From positions 2,356,001 to 2,420,000 of the forward strand of contig JAUKUA010000004.1 in NCBI GenBank assembly GCA_030549175.1: 64,000 nucleotides of DNA. The letters run 5' to 3'. The DNA is from Lasiosphaeris hirsuta. Its lineage: Eukaryota > Ascomycota > Sordariomycetes > Sordariales > Lasiosphaeriaceae. Each line of letters starts with the position of its first letter. Position 1 is the first letter of the stretch. This document shows positions 21,282-30,887 of this stretch, one piece after another. The notes under the pieces are model-generated. The model worked only from the letters and a program-made list of their open reading frames with translations, searched no databases and was not told the DNA's origin. A program made the position numbers and the translations under genes.

Positions 21282-21742
21282 ACGCCATGGCTATGGCTGG
21301 CTGGCTTAGCAAAAGGGCATTACTACTGGGGATCGGGGGGATCGGGGGTTTCATGAACGACGGAAGTTGGATCTGTATGGCGCCAAAGGCTGTATGAATA
21401 GAGGAAAAAGACCCTGTACCACCACACTACCAGCAGCGTCTTTGCGCGCATCTTTTTTGAGATTCTTTTTATCCTTGTTTAGATGCGGGGGACAGGGATA
21501 GCAAGAGCATGCCCACAGCATGCTTCAATGAGTTAGTGGGATATACGTTGCACTACTATCTTAATTCTGCTTGCACATGATGCGCCTAGCCTGTGAAAAC
21601 GCCTTAATAAGAACCCGTATTCACATACATTCTTCGCTGCTATTCAACCTGCAAGCGGTATGCTCTATCTTTGCCATATCATGTGCCTGAGACAGTTATC
21701 TGCCAAGCATTCCCCCAACACCGGACAGGGAATCCGGAATCT
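21282..21742. other. Convergent 3' intergenic region
   Basis: Between the nonaspanin stop and the MED4 stop. It is moderately AT-rich, without credible ORFs or RNA genes. Confidence 0.5.
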
Positions 21743-22717
21743 CTAATCATCGTCATCATCATCGTCCAACCCATCCAAGAAGGTAAATTGCGACTTGGGC
21801 GGCGCCACCCCGCCGCCGACGGCCACGCTCCCGCGCCGCTCGGCCTCCTGCCGGGCCCGCTCGCGGTCGCGCGCCATGCGCTCGCGCTCCTCGCGCATTC
21901 GCCGCTCCGCCTCCTCGCGCTCCATCCGCGCCGCCTCCTCAGCCTCCTTCTTGGCCCGCTCCTCCTCCGCCCGCCGCGCCTCCTCCTCCTCGGGGTCGTA
22001 CCCGCGCGGGTCCACCCCGCGGTCCGACAGCGCCTGGTACGACGCTAGCGCCCCGCTGCGGATCTTGTCCTCACCCGGCCAGGGGAAGAAGACGGCCCCG
22101 TCGTGCAGGTTGACCATGGGCTTGAGGTGCACCGGCAACTCGGTGGCTGACGAGGAGACGGTGGCTTGGGATGGCGGCTCGTTGGCGCCGTTGGCGGATG
22201 GGGTCGGGGCGGCTGCCGGCCCGTTGTTGAAGCTCGCGCTTGGTGTTAGCGTCCCGCCGCGCGCGGGCGACGCCGGAGCTGCCTCGGCCGGGGCCGGAGG
22301 GCTGGCGGCGGCGGCGGCGGGTTCGATGCCGTTTGTCACCCCCGGCGGCGGGAGCGTGTTGCGGCTGATGCGCCGCGCGTACCTGAGCAGGTCGGCGGTG
22401 TCGAATTGGTACTTTGGGGCCGTCGAGGAGTAGCTGGTGGTCTGCGTGTTCCTGACCTCCTTGCGCATCGTCCACAGTGTCCCGATTATTTCTTTTGTTT
22501 GAGCGTCGAGCGCGGCCGTCTCGTCGCGCAGCTGCTGGATGCGGGCGTAGTTGTTCTGGTGCCGCTCAAGCTCCTTGAGGCCCCTGGCGAGCTCCTTATC
22601 GGCCGTGGCCAGGTCTTCGGCTAGCTTTTCTGAGGGGTTGTACTTGGCGATCGAGTCGATGAGGCTGGCGAGGGCCTTCTCGACACGCTCGAAGCGGACG
22701 TCGAGGTATTTGTCCAT
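21743..22717 (-). CDS. MED4: Mediator complex subunit 4
   Basis: Intronless, 324 aa. MED4 belongs to the middle module of Mediator and bridges transcription factors to RNA polymerase II. The N-terminal half is a coiled coil (residues ~5-95, KALASLIDSIAKYN...LKELERHQNNYARIQQL). It is followed by the family motif around FDTADLLRYARRISRNTLPPPGV, the core of the Med4 domain. After an Ala/Pro/Ser linker comes the conserved PVHLKPMVNLHDGAVFFPWPGED block. A second, strongly charged helix rich in Glu/Arg (EEEEARRAEEERAKKE and onward) ends in a poly-Asp tail. That charged helix is low complexity and its length probably varies among relatives. The start is 403 bp from the divergent QCR10 start. Confidence 0.92.
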   Translation of the reverse strand: MDKYLDVRFERVEKALASLIDSIAKYNPSEKLAEDLATADKELARGLKELERHQNNYARIQQLRDETAALDAQTKEIIGTLWTMRKEVRNTQTTSYSSTAPKYQFDTADLLRYARRISRNTLPPPGVTNGIEPAAAAASPPAPAEAAPASPARGGTLTPSASFNNGPAAAPTPSANGANEPPSQATVSSSATELPVHLKPMVNLHDGAVFFPWPGEDKIRSGALASYQALSDRGVDPRGYDPEEEEARRAEEERAKKEAEEAARMEREEAERRMREERERMARDRERARQEAERRGSVAVGGGVAPPKSQFTFLDGLDDDDDDD

Positions 22718-23120
22718 GCCTGCTTGCTGTGCTCCTCGAGAGTCTTGTTCATGAGGTGCTACTCGCTAGGATGGAACCCGTGGTCCTGGTGCTACAAGAA
22801 AAACGAATAAATATGGCACACGCGGGGCAATTCCACCGAGAAGCAGACGGGTTTGCCTTGTTGGGCGAAGCTGTCAATGACGAATAAAGCTTTGGTTGAA
22901 AGCTTTACGGCCAAGTCGCAGGGCGAGAAAAAGCATGTGGGTCATGCAAGGAACCTGTGCGCCACCAAGTACCAAGTATCTATTATAGCCTCAGGCAGAA
23001 CGTGGAATGTCCGGCTTTGCCCGGCAAAGAATCTCGCGCAGCAACACCAAACATCCACCATCTCCAGATTGTCCCAGCCATTGAAGCACCAGCTTGCTCC
23101 TTCTCGACCCGGTAGTCACG
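22718..23120. promoter_or_regulatory. Divergent promoter, MED4 / QCR10
   Basis: A 403-bp interval between divergent start codons. No distinct TATA box or repeat was recognised. The QCR10 side is pyrimidine/CA-rich near its presumed leader. Confidence 0.45.
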
Positions 23121-23955
23121 ATGCCTTCCCGCGTATGCATCCCCTTTTGAATGCCCAACTCAATTGCCGCAATACCTGCGCCCCCGAGCTGTCTGGCCCA
23201 GAGACGCAAAATGATTGAGCTCGGTCAAAAAGCTAACTGCGTCATTCCAGACCCCCGTTCTCCGGTCGGCTGCCTTCAAGAGCAGCTACGGCCCCAAGTA
23301 AGCGTCTCTCCCCGACATGCAACTAGCGAACTATCCCCCAATTACGAGGATCTGGCGGCTTCAGCGAGACAGAGCATGCGACGGACAGCAAAACGGACAG
23401 TGGACTGACGAAATGCAGGTACACTTTCCAGCCGCACGTTGGCACCATCACCACAAAGTCCCTCTTCCGATTGTAAGTCGGCATTTCTTTTGGCTAGCTT
23501 TGGCGGCGTGTAGGAGCTGTTGGGCTGGGTGGACGACGGGAAGGAGACGAAGAGGAAACACAGCGGAATGAACTGCTGCTAGGATCCAATGCCCGAGACC
23601 ATGGGGTGATAACACGCGTTCCCGGAGTCGCCAAGGATGGGGAGAAGGACCAGCGAAACAGCTAGGGCGGGGCTAACAATTGTCACAGCGGAGTCAAGGC
23701 CAGCGCGTTTGGCGGCGTCGCTCTCTTCGGCGTCATCTTCCTCACCTCGGGCATTCCCAAGATTCAGGATGATATCCTCAAGGTATGTGATGCTTTGTGC
23801 CTTGAGACGATAGATATACGTTGCTAACTGGCCCCCCAGAAAGTCCCATTCCTGAAGAACTCGTACGACCGGTCGGTCCCAGCATCGGACAGCGTACGTG
23901 CCCCACATGATAACCTGAAAACTCACTGTTGCTAATGAGTATATAGCCCTTTTAA
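23121..23955 (+). CDS. QCR10: Cytochrome bc1 complex subunit 10
   Basis: A small six-exon gene too fragmented for a single ORF: 23121-23132, 23251-23297, 23419-23472, 23689-23782, 23840-23893, 23947-23955. All introns are GT-AG, three with a CTAAC branch; the sum is 270 nt, 89 aa. Qcr10 is a single-membrane-span accessory subunit of respiratory complex III in the mitochondrial inner membrane. The spliced protein reads KSSYGPKYTFQPHVG, then a hydrophobic helix (AFGGVALFGVIFLTSG), then IPKIQDDILKKVPFL and the end PASDSPF. This matches yeast Qcr10's pattern of GG....G...F..G.PK.Q....KK.P.L and a C-terminal P..D.P. The first exon is only 12 nt and the last 9 nt. Five introns in 270 coding bases is extreme. 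Confidence 0.85.
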
Positions 23956-24430
23956 TCTATGCGTTTTAATTAACCAAGCCGGCCGTTTTGGTGCTGGTGG
24001 AAGGGGAATGGCGTATTGAAGGAGCCCTCTGGTGTTTGAGACGGCCTGTACAAAAGACAGCATCCTATAGACCATTCAAGCATTAAAACTATCACGATAT
24101 GTATTTGTCACCAAGTGACTAAGTTCTGAGTTGTGCCAATACTGCCTGAGTTTGGAATGAGAGCAGTTGAGCTCTTGAACCAGGACTCAGCCAGGTTGAA
24201 TCTCATTCGGTGTCTGCATGCACGGACCATGTAGATTTTATTAAAGCTGACACCTGTGATGAACAGAAGTGCTGCCGTACCTCTCACTCAACACCACCAA
24301 ACAAGGGGCATCAACTGGAAGCAATTTGCTCCGGGAATGTCTGCCGCAGTCCCGACATGACCGAGTCTCAATTGGAGGAGTTATATGTTGTGCGCTCGAT
24401 TCTGTCATCCAACACGGCTCATATTCCGAA
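23956..24430. other. Intergenic between QCR10 and ALG10
   Basis: Just under 0.5 kb. The open frame of ALG10 exon 1 extends upstream into it, but no upstream ATG gives a signal or membrane segment better than the one at 24431. No other feature was seen. Confidence 0.5.
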
Positions 24431-26654
24431 ATGGGGACCCTCCAAGTTCTGCGCGAGAGCTTGACAGCTGCTGAGCTGCTCAAGGGACTGGGAATTACTG
24501 TCCTGCTCGGCCGGTTTCTGGCTACGACATCAGCCCGCCAGCAAAAGGGGGCACTCACATGGAATTCTCCCATAGCACTAGGCGCCATCACGACTGCTGG
24601 GCTCTTCTTTCTTTTCCTCGTTGCCCGGTCATGGCTGGCGCTGGTCGACCACCATGTTCCCGAGCCGTACCTTGTTAGTTCACCTGCGCAGCCCCTGAGG
24701 CCGTCTCCTAACTCTCTGACAGGATGAGTTTTTCCACATCCCCCAAGCACAAACATACTGCGAGGGGCGGTACTGGGACTGGGATGACAAGATCACCACT
24801 CCCCCCGGACTGTAAGCCGTCCTGCGCCCCGACTATCTGGTCATCGTCATTAACACTTTACACAATAGCTATCTCTTGTCAGTGGCATACCACAAGTTTT
24901 GGATGTTGACAGAATGCACCCCTCTCACTCTCCGCTCCAACAACTTGCTAGCCACTCTGTTGACCGCCTTGGTGGCGGCCCGTTGCCGGTCCCTCATTGA
25001 AGCCAGGTCCGCGGAACGAGATGGCGGCTCAACTTCGCAGTCCCTGTCATACTATTCGTATCACACCGCCATCAACATTGCCTTGTTTCCCGTCATCTTT
25101 TTCTTCTCGGCACTCTACTACACCGATACCTTCTCGACACTATTCGTCCTCCTCGCCTACCAGAATCACCTGCTGCGAGTAGGATTGGATAAACCAAGTG
25201 TGTTGAACGATGTATGGACTGTCGTTTTGGGTGTCTTCGGCCTCTTCATGAGGCAAACCAACGTCTTTTGGATTGTCGTGTATATGGGTGGTCTAGAAGC
25301 TGTGCATGCTTTACGCTCCCTCAAACCCGCGCCGGCAGACCAGTCGGCGCGAGAGCTCACGTTGGCGGGAGACATCCGCTATTATCTATGGAGGGCGTCA
25401 GTAGGCGACATCCACGACCTTCCATTGAACCTCTCCTGGCCGCATGGTAAGTTTCGCCTCCACTCATTTCCAGGATAAAACCGCTGACCTTGTAGACTGG
25501 TTTTTCTCTCTCGCTACCATTGCGGTTGCTGCGGTATGTAACCCAAGCGAGGTACTGAGGCAGGCATGGCCTCACATCACCGTGCTCGGCTTGTTTGCGG
25601 GCTTCGTGGCATGGAATGAAGGTGTTGTTCTTGGTACGTTATCTTCCACCCGCACAAGTCTGAGATGTTTGCTTACGACGACTGCAGGAGACAAATCCAA
25701 CCACGTTGCCACTATCCATCTCGCGCAGATGCTTTACATCTGGCCGTTCTTCGCCTTTTTCTCCGCCCCTCTCCTAATCCCATCCTTTTTATCTCTTCTC
25801 GAGGCTCCTTTACGGCTCGTAACCAAATCAGCCAAGATTCCGAGCAAGCCTACCTTGACCCAGCCTCTCTTGAAGCCTGAAGAGCCAGAAAAGCCACTCA
25901 TTCCAGGCATCACCGATCTCCTCTTCGTCAAAAGGATATATTACATCCCCTATATCCTTGGCACCGTACTCCTCTCCCTCGCCGTCGTCAAGTTCAACAC
26001 CATCATCCACCCCTTCACCCTCGCCGACAACAGGCATTACATGTTCTATGTCTTCCGCTACACCATCCTCGGATCCGTCAAGCTCCGCTATTTGCTCGTC
26101 GCAGCATACACAGCCTCGCGCTGGCTAATCTGGGCCGCCCTCACCGGCTTCTCCCCCGCAGCCAGTCCACCCCTCCCCACGACCAATCCCCTCTCGACCC
26201 CCCGCCCACGACCCGGCTGCGGAAACATCCGCCCCCGAGCAAATCGAAAACCACCGTCACCACCACGCCGACGCCGACGCCGACGCCACCGCCCCCCACC
26301 CCGTCCACCTCCTCCCCGCCAACCTCCACCGCCCTCCTCTGGCTCCTCGCCACCACCCTCTCCCTGGTCACGGCGCCGCTGGTGGAGCCGCGGTACTTTA
26401 TCCTGCCGTGGGTCTTTTGGCGGTTGCTGGTGCCCGCGTGGAAACCGGCCGCCGGCGCGGGTAAGGACCTTCCCGGTCTGGGGCGTGTTTATCAGCTCGG
26501 GCAAAGTATTGACCTGCGGCTCGGTCTTGAGACGGTGTGGTTTCTCGCCATCAACGTGGGGACCATGTACATGTTCCTGTTCCGGTCGTTTTACTGGCGA
26601 GATGCGGATGGGGAGGTTTCAGATGGGGGGAGGGTGCAGCGGTTCATGTGGTAG
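24431..26654 (+). CDS. ALG10: Dol-P-Glc alpha-1,2-glucosyltransferase, with frame break
   Basis: Alg10 adds the terminal glucose to the dolichol-linked N-glycan precursor in the ER lumen. Exons: 24431-24673, 24723-24811, 24869-25446, 25496-25633, 25688 onward. Family blocks are [20 protein letters not shown] (with the acidic DE loop across intron 1), [81 protein letters not shown], and C-terminal [19 protein letters not shown]. There are many membrane helices. The last block and everything after it lie in a different frame (phase of 26382) from exon 5 (phase of 25690). No GT-AG intron fits between about 26150 and 26330, a CCGACG/C-rich low-complexity stretch. Either a one-base indel (natural or an assembly error) or divergence has occurred; unaltered translation would give a ~200-aa low-complexity tail. 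Confidence 0.82.
26255..26300. repeat. GACGCC/CCGACG microsatellite in ALG10 linker
   Basis: Several consecutive GCCGAC units flanked by C-rich runs, inside the linker where the reading frame changes. This is a plausible slippage or sequencing-error site. Confidence 0.65.
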
Positions 26655-27099
26655 GATTTATTTCGCATCTGGTTGGGATCAGGAGGTATCTGTATGCTCT
26701 TTACATGTATATGATGTGGTTGCCCAGCGGCCTTGCTGCTCGCATATCTAGGGCATCGCCGTGCAAACAGAACAACACCAAGCGAATGCCTCTATGGCTA
26801 GCCCTCCAAAGCGAGTGAAGAAATACACCCTTCTTTCACCCACCACCGTCCCGTCCCATCTGGGGGGAATCAAGATGTGCTGCGTCTGTGAACTTGTATC
26901 AAGTCTGATTTTCCCGTTTCCCGTGGCCCTAACCCAGGGCTCCCTTATATGCGATCCAACTCCACCAAACGCCTCCCATGAGCCCATCGCAATCTTTATC
27001 GGATAGCACTCGTCGAGATATAAAAATAAAAATAAAAAATAAAAAAAACAAGAAACCCAAAACCCATTTCATATGTCATTTCTCGTTCCTCCTTTTTCT
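26655..27099. other. Convergent 3' intergenic region
   Basis: Between ALG10 and the minus-strand small gene. It has an A-rich tract (about 27021-27060) with AAAAT repeats, and no supported gene. Confidence 0.5.
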
Positions 27100-27618
27100 T
27101 CACAAGCTCAACCGATCCAAACTCAACCGATCCCCACTCCTCACCCTCCTCACCACCCCCAACTTGAAAAACTTCTCCTCTCCCGTCGCCGTCCGCCCGC
27201 CGATGTACAGCTTGTCCACCCCCGGCGCATCCCGGAACCCCTCGCTGCTACTATTGCTGCCCCGCCGCCTGCCCCCGCGCTGCACCGGGATCGGGATCCC
27301 CCCGTGTCCGTGCACGTGGTGGTGATGGTGGTGGTGCGAGCGCGGGGAGTGCAGGGGCAGCTGGCCGATGACGCCGCCCGTTGTCGTCGTCGTTGTTGAG
27401 CGGGATCCGGGCGCCGCTGGGGAGGTGGCGGTTTGTGTGGCGGTGCCCACTTGGGTCGAGATGGTGCGCGGTGAGGAGGCACTCGCGGGGCCGTAGGTCG
27501 ACGAGGTGCTGGGTTGGGTGCCCGGGTGTTTGTTGGGTGGTTGGGCGGAGAGGGGCGGCGGTTGGTGCCGGAAGGCGGCGAAGAAGGTTGTTAGGAAGAA
27601 GGGGCGTTGGGAGGACAT
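27100..27618 (-). CDS. Unrecognised small protein, Pro/Ser/Thr/His-rich
   Basis: A 172-aa frame from ATG at 27618 (MSSQRPFF...). The frame extends upstream without another ATG, so an upstream exon is possible. No family is recognised. The middle is low complexity: poly-Thr, Ser/Pro and a seven-His run (SHHHHHHHVHGHGG). The C-terminal 45 residues look constrained, with GVDKLYIGGRTATGEEKFF and then KLGVVRRVRSGDRLSLDRLSL. The repeated RLSL/DRLSL resembles basophilic phosphorylation or docking-like sequence, but this is speculative. Coding composition (third-position C/G) supports a real gene. It is convergent with ALG10. Confidence 0.55.
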   Translation of the reverse strand: MSSQRPFFLTTFFAAFRHQPPPLSAQPPNKHPGTQPSTSSTYGPASASSPRTISTQVGTATQTATSPAAPGSRSTTTTTTGGVIGQLPLHSPRSHHHHHHHVHGHGGIPIPVQRGGRRRGSNSSSEGFRDAPGVDKLYIGGRTATGEEKFFKLGVVRRVRSGDRLSLDRLSL

Positions 27619-28978
27619 GGTGGGTGGTTTTTTTGTTTGTGTCGGTGAGGCGGTGGAGCCTGGGTTGAGGGGGTTGAAGGCCAAGTTGTCGCCGAGGCGA
27701 GGTAAGATGTGGGAGGTGGTCTAGATATCCTCCGGAGAGATGTTGAGGGTTCGAGGGCGAGGGGCCTGTCTTGACGTCGCGATGCAGGATGTCGAGGTGG
27801 CGGCGCCAGATTACCGAGCCCACGGTCCCTCTCCAGCTCGGGATGATCCAGGCTCGTCCAGTTACGTCTTGCGATGGCTTGTGATCCCGCTATCCGGTCG
27901 GTCCACGTTGGGCCCGCCGTGGTCTACCGAAGAGCCAGAGGCCGTAAGGGACGACGTGGCGAAATAAGGTTTCGTGGCCCAAAGACGGCCTGTTTTCGTC
28001 GCTGTCGGCAATCGCTTGACTCGCAAAACTCCACCCAGCACGCGTTTGTCGGTGCGAGCGAACAAGAAATGGCTGCGGTATTATGACGAGCCGTTTTGCG
28101 CGAAAAAAAGAAACAGGGCCTTTTGAAGGAGGACTTGGTGGTGTGGTGGTGCGGGCGCTAGGTCGAGGATGGATCGAGAAGATAACCAGAATGCCGTCCT
28201 GCAGCGAGCGCTGGACATTAGGACATTGAACATGAGGCCTGCAAAGTCCTGCAAAGTCGGGCTCTTTTGGAGGGGCATTCGGTCAATCCCGGAACCTAGC
28301 GTCACTAACCCATGGGCCCCTGCTGAGGGCAGGCAAGCGGGTCCCGTCAGAGGTCAGCTACGGGAAATGCGCACGCTCTGATTGGCTGGCGGCGTTGCTT
28401 TTGGGAGCGGGGCAATTGGGAGTCGAGATGCCGCAAAAGGCTTGGTCGAAAAGCACTCCCGCTGCCTCCCGCTGCTTCTCCACTGCAGCGGCTTACTGAG
28501 GCACCCAGCATCCCGAGGACGACGCCGCCGCCGCTGTGCCGGTTGTGCGTCCTGCTGTCAGACAAGCGCCAGTTCCCCATACTTCCCCAGAGTTTTTTTT
28601 TTTTTTTTTTTTTTTTTCGGGCTTGGGGCTAGCCGGACCTCCCCCTATCGGAACCGTTTCCCTCGATCAAAAGTGAGGGGTATCACCACGCCATGCCGGC
28701 TGGAGCTCGGCTGGAGCTCGGCTGCCTGGCGTTTTGGATTTCCGGCCGAGGATGTCAAGCGGACGACGTTGTGCTGCAGCTCCGGGACAGCGGACATGTT
28801 TTTTTTGCGGCTGCAAACGATGCAACCCCGATGCATGTGGTTAACTACCGCCAATCGTTTCCCATCGCAGGCCTCGCAGCAGCAATCCTTCCGGCAGCCC
28901 GGGTACCTATGCAAGGCAGCTTCAAGCCGTGGTTGATTGATTGGTAGTATTCTACTCCTATGCGCCGGGCACATACTC
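27619..28978. other. Intergenic; 25-nt poly-T tract
   Basis: About 1.36 kb of upstream sequence for the small minus-strand gene. It contains a run of 25 T at 28593-28617 and GC-rich flanks with CCGCTGC and GGAGCTCGGCT short repeats. ORFs on both strands are short and not protein-like. Confidence 0.5.
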
Positions 28979-29669
28979 TGTGCAACGTCACGCAATCATC
29001 AAAACGAAGCATCGACAACCCAATCCACACAAGACAAATCCAGGCTCTTCGATATGCCCACGCAGCCAGCCAACAATACAAGTCCCTAGGCCTGGAAATG
29101 CCAAATCTGCACTGTGCAGTGTCCCCCGCTATACAACAACTATTACATCAATAGCCCTAGGCCGGGAAAACGCCGAACCTGCGCTCTTTAGAATGCGAAC
29201 GCGAATAAGGCCCTAGACCTTAGATAACCTAATCCTCTTGCCGTAACTGTCAGGCGCCGTGCCACTCGACGGCTACGAGTGGTCTTCCTGACTGGAGGCT
29301 CCAAAGGGCTACTAGCCCGAGGTGGACGCCCTCTTCTTTTTATTGGGGCATCAAATGGCATTAGGTCATCTCTCCTGATCCCCTGTGACGGTCCGCACCT
29401 AGGCTCTGTCTTGTTTATCTGCAGATACGGTATCTGATCGTTGTCGTTTTTCGCCATTCTTTTCGCCGGCGTTGACGGCACCCGCTTCCATGGATTTGGC
29501 AATCGGCTTTTGTCGTGGCGAGGAACCTGCACATGGAATGGTGCAGGCACGGCATTTCAGCTGTTTACGGTACGTTAAAACGACACATGATAGTACCGAT
29601 CGACTGCGCTTACCGACTGCGTGCCTGGGTGGTCGGTGCTTGATTCTGGTGATTGCGCGACGTTGCACA
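28979..29669. mobile_element. Inverted-repeat element (degenerate DNA transposon or MITE)
   Basis: Two 44-bp arms in inverted orientation: 28979-29022 starts TGTGCAACGTCACGCAATCA, and the reverse complement of 29626-29669 starts TGTGCAACGTCGCGCAATCA. They match at 37 of 44 positions, and five of seven differences are transitions. The right arm is followed outward by TACACTGTA; read inward this gives TA then CAGTG, resembling Tc1/mariner ends, but the left end does not show this clearly and no target duplication is certain. The interior holds minus-strand ORF remnants with an RRGRPPR AT-hook-like motif and a Cys-rich RACTIPC stretch. It also has two imperfect copies of a ~30-bp unit at 29084-29112 and 29155-29184. 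No intact transposase was found. Confidence 0.6.
29084..29184. repeat. Two imperfect ~30-bp direct copies inside the element
   Basis: Both copies start CCCTAGGCC. Apart from one gap they differ at five places, four of them T/C or A/G with the A/T state always in the first copy, as expected of RIP-type C-to-T mutation. Confidence 0.6.
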
Positions 29670-29879
29670 TACACTGTAAGCTGTAACGGACTGCACGGAG
29701 TGCGTCGGAGTGCGTCGGAGCGCTCTTCTTATAGACCATCATCTTGTTGGGACACTAGCGATGTATTGCTACTGAGCTCTCTGGGTTACATAATCAGGAT
29801 CCGTGTGAAATATTTCGCTCTCGTAGTGCTCAAAATCCTCATAAGCCATTTGGGAATACGGTGAAGATGAGTTCTAGCT

Positions 29880-30319
29880 GATGGGTGTTAGCCGCATGTC
29901 TGGCATAGGGCCCTGCTGATGGAAATATTTATCGATGTCCCAGTTTAGATATCCTTCAAGCAAATCCCATCCCCCCACCACTCCATTCAAAAACCCGCTA
30001 GAGGATAGCCCGTGCAATTTGCTAGATTCCAGCTTGAGAGTGCATTTGAGGAATAGTACCAATGTTGCCCACGACATCTCCCGTAGCCGTACTCGCCATT
30101 CTCGGCGCGGCCATGACACTTTTTGAAGTCGAAATTGACACTGAGGCGAGTAAGCTGAGGGAGAGCCTTCAGGAACCGCCGTAAATTTCCCTTCGTCATT
30201 GACTGGGTGCACTCGAACACTTCATGGCCCAAACGTTGTTGCCCCATGGGCGTGGTTGTGATGAATAGGTCGACAGTAGTGAGATAAGTGCACGGTAGTT
30301 GGAGAATATGAGGAATCAA
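29880..30319 (-). pseudogene. F-box/LRR-type gene fragment, inverted
   Basis: The minus-strand frame reads LPCTYLTTVDLFITTT..., then LRRFLKALPQLTRLSVNFDF, in the style of the C-terminal leucine-rich part of fungal F-box proteins. It then shifts frame to ...SSGFLNGVVGGWDLLEGYL. No start codon context or F-box is present on this strand. It lies head-to-head with an F-box N-terminal fragment on the other strand, suggesting a rearranged single gene or two family members broken next to each other. Confidence 0.5.
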
Positions 30320-30384
30320 GACTTTTCCGTCGTGAGCCTGAAGCTGTCACTGTATCCGGACCCCCCGAGTCAAACGAACGCTAG

Positions 30385-30887
30385 TTCAACCAACCAAGAT
30401 TGAGCCCTCGAAAGCTTTCGAGTTGCCCGCCAGGTGTATCATTCGCACCAGAGCTGCTTCTTCGAATCGTTGAATGTCTCGACCAAGAGGATATTCTGCC
30501 GTTGCGCTTGGTATGCAAGTACCTTGACAGCATCGGCACCCACTACGCGCTGAAATTTCGAAGCCTCAAGATTCGGAAGAGCAGAAAGGCGCTAGCCGTT
30601 CTCCGATCCATCGCCAGTAACCCGCGCGCAGCAGCGGCGGTCAAGTCTCTGGACTACATTCCCGACTACTATTCCTTACGCGACACGGCCGGAAGTATGC
30701 AACTTGAGGGCAGAAGGATGAGGAATAGTACGGAAACATTCAAGCGGGCTTCCTCGAGGAATACACGATTGCTCTCGCCCAAAGCGACATCTGGACGCTT
30801 TACAAAACCTTGCCCGATTTCCCTAATCTGATCGAGCTTCGGATCCTTGCCGATCAATCCACAGAACATCGGGAGTACCGGTGGTAG
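30385..30887 (+). pseudogene. F-box domain gene fragment, no start codon
   Basis: The plus frame reads FAPELLLRIVECLDQEDILPLRLVCKYLDS, a clear F-box, followed by KFRSLKIRKSRKALAVLRSI. The frame is closed upstream by TAG at 30382-30384 with no ATG between, so the start is lost. Further on, protein-like sequence continues in another frame (QAGFLEEYTIALAQSDIW..., then LPDFPNLIELRILAD) after a TAG and a frame change near 30725-30740, then stops at 30885. This is a decayed F-box gene; function is not expected. Confidence 0.65.

Noticed and set aside
27755..27800. Protein-kinase-like LHRDVK string on the minus strand
   Set aside because: Isolated hexamer without other kinase motifs (no DFG, APE or Lys loop) and located in the upstream region of another gene.
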